A stretch of 13,189 nt of DNA from an uncultured Tannerella sp. (GTDB lineage Bacteria; Bacteroidota; Bacteroidia; Bacteroidales; Tannerellaceae): the NCBI GenBank assembly GCA_938036405.1, contig CALHPT010000248.1, positions 1 through 13,189 of the forward strand. Direction: 5' to 3'. The translations under genes and the position numbers were made by a program. Below, in pieces: positions 1 to 7,482 of this stretch (the first letter of the stretch is position 1; each line of letters starts with the position of its first letter). The notes below the pieces were generated by a model, which searched no databases, was not told where the DNA came from, and worked only from the letters and a program-made list of their open reading frames with translations.

Positions 1-401
1 CCACTTTCGCTCAGGAGCTTCCATTGGATATTCCAATAGGAGCCACTTACGCTCAGGAGCTTCCGTTGGATACTCCAACAAGAGCCACTTCTGCTCAGGC
101 GCTGCCGTTGGACACTCCAATAGGAGCCACTTACACTCGAACACCCCCATTGGACACTCCAACAGGGCGTCTTTTCACTCAGACACCCCCATTGGACACT
201 CCAACGAGGCGTCTTTTCACTCAGACACCCCCATTGGACACTCCAACAGGGCGTCTTTTCACTCGGACGCTCCCAATGGACACTCCAACGAGGCGTCTTT
301 TCACTCGGACGCTCCCAATGGACACTTCAACAGGGCGTCTTTTCACTCAGACACCCCCATTGGACACTCCAACAAGGCGTCTTTTTGCTCGGACGCCCTC
401 A
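1..401. repeat. 42-bp tandem repeat array, at least nine units, non-coding
   Basis: Units begin at 24, 66, 108, 150, 192, 234, 276, 318 and 360, an exact 42-bp period; the array is cut by the window start. Each unit carries a small inverted repeat, TTGGA-CAC-TCCAA (later units have ATGGA, one has TTCAA), then in units from about 168 on GGCGTC-CTTTT-like sequence, then GAC(A/G)CC. The GGCGTC arm can pair with the downstream GAC(G)CC arm; it is perfect at 376-381 with 392-397. The first three units differ in the middle (GAGCCACTT in place of GGCGTCTTTT) but keep the TTGGA/TCCAA hairpin. The array lies at the 3' side of the minus-strand permease gene. Because 42 is a multiple of three, one frame stays open on each strand, which I regard as incidental. 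No gene is supported in 1-453; 402-453 shows nothing recognisable. Confidence 0.9.
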
Positions 402-453
402 TCCTACCCTCATTCACCATCGACCACCTCCCATTCGCCCTCAAAATGGACAC

Positions 454-2847
454 TTATTCGAGCTTCAGCGTGTCCACAGGGTTGATCGTAGCGGCGCGCC
501 AGCTCTGCCACGAGACGGCGGCCACCGAAACGACCAACACGCCGAGGCCCGTGAGCCCAAAGAGCCACCCATCGAGCGGCGCCGGGGCGGCGAAGTTCTC
601 CAGCCAGCGTGTCATCAGCAGGTAGGCGGCGGGTGCGGCCAGGAGGAAGGCCACGCCGATCCACACCACGAACCGGTAGTTGAGCATGCGGACGATGTCC
701 GACGGACGCGCGCCGTTGATCTTGCGGATGCCGATCTCCTTCGTCCGCCGGCGGACAACAAACGCCATGACGATGACCAGCCCCAGCGTCGCGACGACGA
801 GGCAGAGCGCGGCGAAGATCCGCGTGAGACGCTCGGCGTAGAGTTCGTTGGCGTAGACACCGTCGTAGACGTCGCTGAGGTAGGCGTAGTGCGCGGGGTA
901 GCCCGGGTTCACGGCTGCCCAGACGCGCTGGAAGCTCTCGAGCGCCTCGTCCCTGCGGTCCGGATCGAGCCGCACCATGAGGCAATGCTGGAAAAAGGCG
1001 CGGTGGACGACCAGCAGCGGCTGGGTGGCCTCGAAGGTGGTCGTGTAGTTGAAGTCGTCCGTGACGCCCACGATCGTGCCGCGGTCGATATAGTCCAGCC
1101 CGCCGTTGCCGGTTCGGATGCGCAGCTGCTGGCCGATGGCCTCGTCGGGCGTGCGGAAGCCGAGCGCCTCGGCCGCGCTGCGGTTCACGATATACTGCTC
1201 CGATCCGTTGTCCGTGCGGTGGCCCTCGGCGGCGTCGACCAGCATGCGCTTCTCCTCATCGGCCGTGTGGCGCAGTCGCCCGAAGGCTTCGCCGGCCACG
1301 GGGCGGAGTCGGAAGAAGGGCAGGAAGTCGTCGCCCACCACCAGCACAGCGATGCGGCGCGTGTCGTCCTCGCTCTCGCCTTCTTTTTGCACCATCACCC
1401 CGTCGAGAATGGCCGATCCAGGCAGCTGCATGGCCGTCGTTACGGACTCAATGCCCGGCTGCTTCAGCAGTTCGGAGCGCAGCAGGCCGAAGCGCCGCGT
1501 GACGTCGATCGGTTGCGTCTGCATGACCAGCACAGCCGGCTCCCGTCCGCCCACTTGCGAGCTACGTATCCGCCCCACCTGCCGCGAGATGCACACACTG
1601 ACGATCGTCACGAAAAGCACAATGGTATACTGCCCAATAAGCATGTATTTGACGCCCGACAGCGCCACGCCCCCACCCCGCGGATCGGCCTGCATGCTCA
1701 AGAACCGCGTGGACGACATCCGCGCAACGACCGGCACCACCGACACGCCCACGACGATCGCCACAAACGCCGCGCTCATCCCCACGGCCACGCCGATAGG
1801 CACCGCTCCGGCCCATCGCGCCGCCACGACCTGCGCCAATCCCCATCCGGCGGCCACCGCCAGCCCTCCGACAACGCCGGCGATCATCATCTCGTCGACG
1901 AGCACCCGACGCGACGAGGCGCCGTTCAGCCGGAGCAGTTGGTAATAGCGTCGGTTGAAGGCGAAGATCAGTCCGGCGTTAAGCCAGAGGTTGAAGAGGA
2001 CGATCACGAGCAGCAGGATGTTAGCGCCGGCAATGAGGTAGAGGTAAAGGATGTTGCCGTTGGGTTCGTGCTCGCGTTGAAAGTGGCTGCGCAGGTGGAT
2101 GTCGGTGAGGGGGAAGAGCATCGGGCTCTCGGGCCGCGGATCGTCCGTAGCGCCCAGCCGGCGCATGTTGGCGGCGATGCCTCGCGCGACAGCGTCCGGG
2201 CGTGTACCGGGGCTAAGCAGCAGGTAGACGTAGGTGAACATGCCCGCATCCTCGTCCGGCAGCCGCACGAACAGGTCGGAGTGAAAGTGCGACGTCTCAG
2301 GCAGATCTTCATACACACCGCCCACGAACACTCGGCGGTCGGCATACAGTCGTCCGCCAGCCAGCGTCAGCTCACGCCCCACAGCCGGCGCCTCGCCGAA
2401 GAGTCGGCGGGCATAGCTGCGACTGAGGATCACCTTGTCGGGCGTGTCGAGCGCCGTGCGGGGATCGCCGTCGATCAGCCGGAGGTCGAAGACGTCAAGG
2501 AAGCTCCCGCTCACGAAGTAGAAGAGTCCGGGCAGGTCGATGTGGCCCTCGTGGCGGATCTCGACGCCGTCGGCCTTGTACATCCGCACCACGGACTCAA
2601 TGCCGCTGACGCCCGCCGTCCGCGCGTCGGCTGTCTCAAAGCCATGAATACGCACGTCGACGGGCTCGCCCTCTGTGCGCAGCGAGAGCCGATAGATGCG
2701 GTTGGCCTTCGTGTGGAAGCGATCGTAGCTGCATTCGTAAGCCACGTAGGCATACGACAAGAGCATGCAAGCAAAGACCACCGCCAGCCCTGCCACGTTC
2801 ACCATGCGCAGGGACTTGCTTTTTAGTAATCGTCTCAGAAGGATCAT
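454..2847 (-). CDS. FtsX/MacB-type ABC transporter permease, 797 aa
   Basis: This is an inner-membrane permease subunit of the MacB/FtsX type, which works with a separate ATPase (not in the window) to move substrates or act mechanically across the envelope; the substrate cannot be read from sequence. Predicted membrane helices lie near residues 15-36, 265-288, 321-346, 351-375, 402-421, 675-697, 727-745 and 761-780. Large periplasmic MacB-like domains lie at about 37-264 and 422-674. The second FtsX domain has the family signature RTKEIGIRKINGA (701-713), and the protein ends with the usual NPVDTLKLE, so it is full length. The duplicated arrangement and length (about 780-800 aa) match the common Bacteroidota class often found in several paralogous copies. 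The ATG at 2845-2847 gives a normal short cytoplasmic N-terminus (MILLRRLLKS) before helix 1. There is no clear Shine-Dalgarno sequence, as is usual in this phylum. It is divergent from the lipoprotein gene. Confidence 0.93.
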   Translation of the reverse strand: MILLRRLLKSKSLRMVNVAGLAVVFACMLLSYAYVAYECSYDRFHTKANRIYRLSLRTEGEPVDVRIHGFETADARTAGVSGIESVVRMYKADGVEIRHEGHIDLPGLFYFVSGSFLDVFDLRLIDGDPRTALDTPDKVILSRSYARRLFGEAPAVGRELTLAGGRLYADRRVFVGGVYEDLPETSHFHSDLFVRLPDEDAGMFTYVYLLLSPGTRPDAVARGIAANMRRLGATDDPRPESPMLFPLTDIHLRSHFQREHEPNGNILYLYLIAGANILLLVIVLFNLWLNAGLIFAFNRRYYQLLRLNGASSRRVLVDEMMIAGVVGGLAVAAGWGLAQVVAARWAGAVPIGVAVGMSAAFVAIVVGVSVVPVVARMSSTRFLSMQADPRGGGVALSGVKYMLIGQYTIVLFVTIVSVCISRQVGRIRSSQVGGREPAVLVMQTQPIDVTRRFGLLRSELLKQPGIESVTTAMQLPGSAILDGVMVQKEGESEDDTRRIAVLVVGDDFLPFFRLRPVAGEAFGRLRHTADEEKRMLVDAAEGHRTDNGSEQYIVNRSAAEALGFRTPDEAIGQQLRIRTGNGGLDYIDRGTIVGVTDDFNYTTTFEATQPLLVVHRAFFQHCLMVRLDPDRRDEALESFQRVWAAVNPGYPAHYAYLSDVYDGVYANELYAERLTRIFAALCLVVATLGLVIVMAFVVRRRTKEIGIRKINGARPSDIVRMLNYRFVVWIGVAFLLAAPAAYLLMTRWLENFAAPAPLDGWLFGLTGLGVLVVSVAAVSWQSWRAATINPVDTLKLE

Positions 2848-2916
2848 TTTAGTTATGGGTTACGTTGTAGAGGCAGATCCATAGTGTCTGCCCGGTGTAT
2901 GAATGTATCCAACAAC

Positions 2917-2931
2917 GGTGCCACCGGCGCC
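2917..2931. promoter_or_regulatory. Near-perfect inverted repeat in divergent spacer
   Basis: GGTGCC and GGCGCC are separated by ACC; one pair is G-T. It lies about 70 nt upstream of the permease start. It could be an operator or, if transcribed, a small leader hairpin. No matching -7 box for the permease was found. Confidence 0.3.
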
Positions 2932-2969
2932 CAACGTATTATTCTCAACCGGTTACGCAGCGAATGCCC

Positions 2970-3016
2970 TTCCTTTGTTGTCCAAGATGTAGACAACCGC
3001 GTCCAACATTTGGACG
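2970..3016. promoter_or_regulatory. Two tandem palindromic sites in the divergent spacer, with a weak -7 box
   Basis: Two inverted repeats stand 2 nt apart. GTTGTC (2977-2982) pairs with GACAAC (2992-2997) over a 9-nt spacer. CGTCCAA (3000-3006) pairs with TTGGACG (3010-3016) over CAT; it is perfect over 7 bp. TTCCTTTG at 2970-2977 is a one-mismatch form of the Bacteroidota -7 box TAnnTTTG and would place the start site inside the first palindrome. The perfect 8-bp palindrome AACCGGTT (2947-2954) lies just upstream. The arrangement suggests operator sites controlling the lipoprotein gene, possibly the permease as well. The sequence shows the palindromes; the regulatory role is inference. Confidence 0.4.
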
Positions 3017-3058
3017 ATTCCCTACGCATACATGCTTCACACTAAACAATGCACGATA

Positions 3059-4639
3059 ATGAAAACGAGAACTACCCTCCGCGGGCTGATCACCCTGCTG
3101 CTCCTCGCCTTAATTGGGGCAGCCTGCAACGACGATCCGACGCCCTCCCCGACGCCGCCCCCCAATCCCCCTACCCCGCTGACGCCGACGCCGGGCCGTA
3201 ACCCTATCGAGGACACCTGGCGCCTGGTGGCTATCCGCAACGTGTGGGCGTACGCCTCAGAGACGATCGATACGGCCATCTACACGCTGACCTTCCGCAC
3301 CGACAGCACCTTCTACGGACGCGACGTCAGCGGCTGCTACACACTGACCGACTCCACGCTCCACATCACCCTTGCCGACATCAACGAGGCCGCCCTGCCC
3401 CAGCTCTCCCGACGCCTCCGCAACGCCCTCCGCCACATCGAGCGCTTCGAGATCGACACGGCCTACCACTCGCTGAAGATCTACTACGCCGGCGGTCGGC
3501 GCTACCTCTATTTCTCGAACCTTCCGCCCGATCCCGACCCTGACCTCACGCCCCGACCCGAGCGCCCCGTCACATCGTACCTGCTCCATCACTGGCGACT
3601 AGCTGGCTTTGGCCGCATCTCCGACGGCTCGCTGACGCCCGTCGCACCCACCGGCGACGACCGCTTCAGCCTGATCTTCCTCGAGGAACGGACGTGGACG
3701 GGCTGTGCCTCCGTGCATCGCCTCTCCGGTACGTTCCGCTACGACGCACCTTTCCTGACGCTCACCTTCGACGCCGAGCCAACGACCGCTGGCGAGAGCG
3801 CCCTTGGCCGTCGCTACATCGACGCCCTGCGGCAGGTCGAGTGGTACCGCCCCGACACTGACCATGACATGCTCCGGCTCTACTATAGCGACAATGACGA
3901 CTACCTGCTCTTCATCCGCTCAGACATGTTCATGGCTGGCCCGTTCTCGGAAAAGCTGCTCAACGCTTGGAAGCTCATCGCCTTTGGCCACACCTCCGAC
4001 GGCTCTCAGTATTCGCCCGAGAATCATAGTGCCCTTTGGGTGAAAAAATCATGGGGGTTCATGATTCAGTTTTTGTACAACGGAGAGGTGCTTACCTACT
4101 CGTCCTCCAATCGCGGCTTTGGTCGCTATCATGCCAACGACAATCGTATTCACATCACCTATATCGGCGGCACGAAAATGAGCGAAACAGACGACGGCCG
4201 TAAGTATCTCAACGCCCTCAACCGCTCCGAGCGCTTCAAGCTGACCGCCGACGGGACGCGGCTGAAGATCTTCTATAACGAGGGGCGCAGCTACTTGCTC
4301 TTCCGCGCCGCACCCGAGCTGATCGGCGAAACGCCACCCGCCGCCCTACTCGGTCGGTGGACACTCGTCAAACGAGATTATGGCCGCGCCAGACCCACCA
4401 TCTATCCGCCGGGGCAACACGTCCTCACCCTCCGCGCCGACGGCATCGCCGAGCTGACGGGTCTGACGTTCTTCGGGCAGGGTAATACGTTGCACTACAT
4501 CTTCCACCCGTGGAACAAGCGGGAGTACATCACCATCGGCGGCACGGAATACCGCTACATCTTGAATGGCGACGAGCTTTGGCTGTCGAACCGCTCCGAA
4601 TCGGACGGCGGCCCGGCGTATTCTTTCCGGCGGATGTAG
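3059..4639 (+). CDS. Putative surface lipoprotein with four META/lipocalin-like repeats, 526 aa
   Basis: I do not recognise a named gene. From the ATG at 3059 the protein starts with a lipoprotein signal (MKTRTT, hydrophobic stretch, then LIGAAC) with Cys at residue 23. The -3 residue is Gly, which is loose but tolerated in this phylum. The acidic NDD after the Cys resembles the surface-export signals known for Bacteroidota lipoproteins. A Pro/Thr-rich linker (about 28-47) leads to four related blocks at about 52-154, 177-287, 302-417 and 431-526. The first three open with W-R/K-L and close with L-(K/R)-(I/L)-(F/Y)-Y...YL-(Y/L)-F; the fourth opens with WTLV and ends LWLSNR...YSF. This pattern, with a GCYTL-type turn in block 1, fits META/HslJ- or lipocalin-like beta barrels. 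An in-frame ATG at 3032 would add nine residues ahead of the signal and is less likely. Bases 4021-4080 in block 3 are AT-rich (23 of 60 G+C). Function is unknown; small-ligand binding or an envelope stress role is a guess. Confidence 0.8.
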   Translation: MKTRTTLRGLITLLLLALIGAACNDDPTPSPTPPPNPPTPLTPTPGRNPIEDTWRLVAIRNVWAYASETIDTAIYTLTFRTDSTFYGRDVSGCYTLTDSTLHITLADINEAALPQLSRRLRNALRHIERFEIDTAYHSLKIYYAGGRRYLYFSNLPPDPDPDLTPRPERPVTSYLLHHWRLAGFGRISDGSLTPVAPTGDDRFSLIFLEERTWTGCASVHRLSGTFRYDAPFLTLTFDAEPTTAGESALGRRYIDALRQVEWYRPDTDHDMLRLYYSDNDDYLLFIRSDMFMAGPFSEKLLNAWKLIAFGHTSDGSQYSPENHSALWVKKSWGFMIQFLYNGEVLTYSSSNRGFGRYHANDNRIHITYIGGTKMSETDDGRKYLNALNRSERFKLTADGTRLKIFYNEGRSYLLFRAAPELIGETPPAALLGRWTLVKRDYGRARPTIYPPGQHVLTLRADGIAELTGLTFFGQGNTLHYIFHPWNKREYITIGGTEYRYILNGDELWLSNRSESDGGPAYSFRRM

Positions 4640-4687
4640 CCACGCCCACCATCATCGCATCACTTTAGCATCCGCCCAAGGTAAGCC

Positions 4688-4873
4688 TCCCCGTCATGCG
4701 ACATTTTGAGGAGCCTGGGAGCCAGCGGCCCCGTCAAGCGACTTTTTGGCGTCGCTGGGAGCCAGCGGCCTCGTCAAGCGACTTTTTGGCGTCGCTGGGA
4801 GCCAGCGGCCCCGTCAAGCGACTTTTTGACGACACTTTTGATCCAGCGGCCCCAGCATGCGGCATGACGGGGA
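4688..4873. repeat. 40-bp tandem array bracketed by 12-bp inverted repeats
   Basis: Units start at 4691, 4731, 4771 and 4811, an exact 40-bp period, with a degenerate remnant from 4851. Each of the full units has CGTCA(A/T)GCGAC then TTTTT (first unit ATTTT). The boundary hairpin CGCTGG-GAG-CCAGCG is perfect at 4753-4767 and 4793-4807 and shortened in the first unit. The whole block is flanked by TCCCCGTCATGC (4688-4699) and its perfect reverse complement GCATGACGGGGA (4862-4873). GTCGCT (4751-4756, 4791-4796) can instead pair with AGCGAC of the next unit (4777-4782, 4817-4822), each directly followed by TTTTT, like an intrinsic terminator on the plus strand. The fourth unit ends in a stretch (about 4829-4853) nearly identical to the array at 9681. 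The period is not a multiple of three, so coding is unlikely. Confidence 0.88.
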
Positions 4874-4907
4874 ATAATAAGCAGCGGGTACAGCCTTCCC
4901 CATGAGA

Positions 4908-4957
4908 TTTATGGCCCATCAGGAATGATTTGTCCGTCATTCTTGATGGGCCATAAA
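4908..4957. repeat. Long inverted repeat, 21-bp stem, 8-nt loop
   Basis: The left arm 4908-4928 (TTTATGGCCCATCA, then GGAATGA) pairs with the right arm 4937-4957 (TCATTCT, then TGATGGGCCATAAA) over the loop TTTGTCCG. All 21 positions pair, one as G-T (4922 with 4943). It lies in the convergent spacer between the 40-bp array and the topA terminator. Neither strand has a U-tract after the stem, so it is not a standard intrinsic terminator. It has no visible target-site duplication or transposase. Confidence 0.85.
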
Positions 4958-5002
4958 AACAAAGCCGGGTACATCATGGAAACGCCCCCACCTGTACCCG
5001 GC
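4955..5002 (-). terminator. Intrinsic terminator of topA
   Basis: Read on the minus strand, GCCGGGTACA (5002-4993) pairs perfectly with TGTACCCGGC (4973-4964) over a 19-nt loop and is followed at once by TTTGTTTTT (4963-4955). It lies about 75 nt after the topA stop codon. The T-tract overlaps the base of the 21-bp-stem inverted repeat, so the two structures partly share sequence. Confidence 0.8.
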
Positions 5003-5013
5003 CTAACTTCGTC

Positions 5014-5054
5014 GGCGGCCGAAGCCGCCCCTCGGCAGAGGCCGTCCGTAGACG
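5014..5054. repeat. Chain of three tetraloop hairpins after topA
   Basis: Three contiguous perfect inverted repeats with 4-nt loops: GGCGGC-CGAA-GCCGCC (5014-5029), CCTC-GGCA-GAGG (5030-5041) and CGTC-CGTA-GACG (5043-5054). They sit between the topA stop and its terminator, so they would be in the topA 3' untranslated RNA. The last one matches the core of the hairpin at 9831-9846. They may stabilise the transcript end. Confidence 0.7.
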
Positions 5055-5075
5055 CCCCGGTAGAACGTTTCTCTG

Positions 5076-7427
5076 TCAGCCGTTCGACCGACGTCGCGGC
5101 ACACGCCGCTTGGGCTTGTCGGCCGCCTCGGCGATGATCCGACGGCAATCCTCCAGCGTGAGGTCAGCCGGGACAACGTCTTTCGGGAGCCGATAGTTCG
5201 ACCCCTCGAAGGCGATGTAGGCGCCATAGCGTCCGTTAAGGATCTCCAGCCCCGGCTCTTCGGCGAATGTTTTGATGTGTCGCTGCGACTCCTTCGTGCG
5301 TTTCTCTTCGATCAGCGCGATGGCCTCATCCGGCGTGATGGACGTCGGTTCGAGCGTCTTGGGTATGGAGACAAACATGCCATCGAAACGGATGAACGGC
5401 CCGAATCGGCCCACGGCGGCCACCATCTCCTTGCCCTCGTATTCGCCCACGACGCGCGGCAACTTGAACAGCTCCAGCGCCTCTTCGAGCGTGATGGTTT
5501 CGATCGACTGCGTCTTCATCAGCGAGGCGAATCGGGGCTTCGCGGCCGACTTGTTGTCCGGATCCGGCTGCCCGATCTGCGCCACGGGGCCGTAACGCCC
5601 GATCTTGACCGAAACCGGCTGTCCGCTCTTGGGATCGATGCCTAACTGCCGCTCGCCCGCCCGATGATCCGTACGCATGGCCAGCGTCTTCTCCACGATC
5701 GGGTGGAAGAATTTGTAGAAGCGATCCATCGCCTCGGTCCATTCCATCGTGCCCTCCGCGATGGCGTCAAACTCCTTCTCCACATTGGCCGTGAAGTGGT
5801 AATCGATCACCTCCGGAAACGACTCCGTGAGGAAGTCGTTCACCACCGTACCCACGTCCGTCGGCAGCAGTTTGTTGCGGTCGGCGCCCACCGTTTCTCG
5901 TTTCACTTCCTCCGCGATCTGCCCATCCGCGAGCGTCAGCACGCGGAACTTCCGCTCCTCGCCCGGCTTATCGCCACGCACCACATACTCGCGGTTCTGG
6001 ATCGTCTGAATCGTCGGCGCATACGTCGAGGGGCGGCCGATCCCAAGCTCCTCCATGCGGTGCACCAGCCCGGCCTCGGTGTATCGAGGCGGCCGCTGCG
6101 TAAAGCGCTCCGTGGCGATGATCTCGCGAGCCGTGAGGCGGTCGCCAACGTTCACCGTGGGCAGCAGCTTCGTCTCCTGCTCCGGCGCATCGGCCTCGTC
6201 GTCCGTGCTCTCCCGATAGACGCGCAAGAAGCCGTCGAACTTGATGACCTCGCCTACCGCCACGAACTTATCCGTAAGCCCACCGACGCCGATCGAGATC
6301 GTCGTGCGCTCCAGCTCCGCATCGGCCATCTGGCAGGCCAATGTGCGTTTATAGATCAGGTCATACAGCTTCTGCTCTTGCGCGTTAGCGCTGATCGTTG
6401 GCGCCTGCATGTTTGTTGGGCGGATGGCCTCGTGTGCCTCTTGCGCACCCTTGCTCTTCGTGTGGTAGTGACGCAGGCGGTGATAACGTTCGCCGTATCC
6501 CTCCGTGATGGCCTGGTGCGATGCCTTGAGCGCCACGTCACTCAGGTTGAACGAATCGGTACGCATGTAGGTGATGAATCCGGATTCATACAGTCGCTGG
6601 GCCACCATCATGGTCTGCGCCACGGAGAAGCCCAGCTTGCGGGCCGCCTCCTGTTGCAACGTGGAGGTGGTGAAGGGTGGCGCGGGCGACTTCTTCACCG
6701 GGCGCTTCGTCGTGTCTTCGATCGTGAACGTTGCTTGGGGATTCTGACACGCGCGGAGGAAGGCTTCGGCCTCGTCGCGATCCTTCAGCCTACGGTTCAG
6801 CTCGGCCTTGAGTAGCGTCTTCCCGTCGGGCAACAAGAACGAGGCCACGACACGAAACGATGCCTCGGACACGAACCGCGCAATCTCCCGCTCCCGCTCC
6901 ACGATCAGCCTCACAGCCACGGACTGCACGCGCCCGGCCGACAACGCCGGCTTGACCTTGCGCCACAACACCGGCGAGAGTTCAAAGCCCACGATTCGAT
7001 CCAGCACACGCCGCGCCTGCTGTGCATTGACCAAGTTGATGTCGATGCCTCGCGGTGTCTCCAAAGCATGCAGGATGGCCGGCTTCGTAATCTCGTGAAA
7101 GACGATGCGCTGCGTGCGCTCCGGGGCCAGTTCCAGGGCCTCGCTGAGGTGCCACGCGATGGCCTCTCCCTCGCGGTCCTCATCGGATGCGAGCAACACC
7201 TCGTGTGCATCCTGCGACGCCTTCTTCAGCTCCGCCACCAGTTTCTTCTTGTCATCAGGCACCACATATTGCGGCTTGAAAGCGTGCGCCACATCGATGC
7301 CCAGCTCCTTTGTGCTCAAGTCGCGGATGTGCCCATAACTCGACATCACCCGGTAATCTTTCCCCAAAAATTTCTCGATCGTTTTGGCCTTCGCCGGCGA
7401 CTCTACGATCACCAGATTCTTCTGCAT
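5076..7427 (-). CDS. topA: DNA topoisomerase I (type IA), 783 aa
   Basis: It relaxes negatively supercoiled DNA by cutting one strand through a 5'-phosphotyrosine link. The Toprim domain is at the N-terminus, with Glu9 in VIVESPAKAKTI and the metal-binding acidic triad Asp82/Asp84/Glu86 in ASDEDREGEAIAWHL. SAGRVQS (163-169) follows. The catalytic tyrosine is Tyr287 in FITYMRTDS. AHEAIRP (331-337) and GIGRPSTYA (462-470) are further family signatures. The C-terminus has ribbon-like repeats, IGRYGPVAQIG (609-619), VGRFGPFIRFDG (672-683) and NGRYGAYIAFEG (731-742), and a basic tail KPKRRVPRRR. There are no four-Cys zinc fingers, as expected for Bacteroidota enzymes of this length. All key residues are present. 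It is a single gene: convergent with the lipoprotein gene, divergent from the operon at 7786, with its own promoter (7475-7482) and terminator (4955-5002). Confidence 0.98.
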   Translation of the reverse strand: MQKNLVIVESPAKAKTIEKFLGKDYRVMSSYGHIRDLSTKELGIDVAHAFKPQYVVPDDKKKLVAELKKASQDAHEVLLASDEDREGEAIAWHLSEALELAPERTQRIVFHEITKPAILHALETPRGIDINLVNAQQARRVLDRIVGFELSPVLWRKVKPALSAGRVQSVAVRLIVEREREIARFVSEASFRVVASFLLPDGKTLLKAELNRRLKDRDEAEAFLRACQNPQATFTIEDTTKRPVKKSPAPPFTTSTLQQEAARKLGFSVAQTMMVAQRLYESGFITYMRTDSFNLSDVALKASHQAITEGYGERYHRLRHYHTKSKGAQEAHEAIRPTNMQAPTISANAQEQKLYDLIYKRTLACQMADAELERTTISIGVGGLTDKFVAVGEVIKFDGFLRVYRESTDDEADAPEQETKLLPTVNVGDRLTAREIIATERFTQRPPRYTEAGLVHRMEELGIGRPSTYAPTIQTIQNREYVVRGDKPGEERKFRVLTLADGQIAEEVKRETVGADRNKLLPTDVGTVVNDFLTESFPEVIDYHFTANVEKEFDAIAEGTMEWTEAMDRFYKFFHPIVEKTLAMRTDHRAGERQLGIDPKSGQPVSVKIGRYGPVAQIGQPDPDNKSAAKPRFASLMKTQSIETITLEEALELFKLPRVVGEYEGKEMVAAVGRFGPFIRFDGMFVSIPKTLEPTSITPDEAIALIEEKRTKESQRHIKTFAEEPGLEILNGRYGAYIAFEGSNYRLPKDVVPADLTLEDCRRIIAEAADKPKRRVPRRRSNG

Positions 7428-7474
7428 GTTCCTCTTATATGTTTCTGTAGTTCAACTCCGAAAAAAATCGGCCG

Positions 7475-7482
7475 CAAAGATA
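7475..7482 (-). promoter_or_regulatory. topA promoter, -7 box TATCTTTG
   Basis: On the minus strand TATCTTTG matches the Bacteroidota -7 consensus TAnnTTTG exactly, 47 nt upstream of the topA ATG. A TTTC about 20 nt further upstream is a poor -33 box. The expected start would give an untranslated leader of about 40 nt, including the small inverted repeat CCGA-N6-TCGG (7458-7471). Confidence 0.6.

Noticed and set aside
1..401. CRISPR array
   Set aside because: The whole 42-bp unit repeats; there are no unique spacers between constant repeats, and no cas gene is present. The same applies to the arrays at 4688 and 9681.
385..2826. An 813-codon open frame on the plus strand, antisense to the permease gene
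   Set aside because: Its product is low-complexity (rich in His, Arg, Ala, Val, Glu) with no domain; the opposite strand encodes a clear eight-helix permease. Long antisense frames are expected from GC-rich codon use.
3032..3058. Earlier start codon for the lipoprotein gene
   Set aside because: It would put nine residues (MLHTKQCTI) before a complete lipoprotein signal; the ATG at 3059 gives the normal Lys-Thr-Arg N-region.
4688..4873. Insertion sequence or MITE
   Set aside because: Terminal inverted repeats exist, but the inside is a tandem array and I see no target-site duplication or transposase remnant; kept as a finding and not called as a mobile element.
4696..4905. A 69-codon frame through the 40-bp array
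   Set aside because: The period is not a multiple of three, so each unit is read in a different frame; there is no start context and no protein-like pattern.
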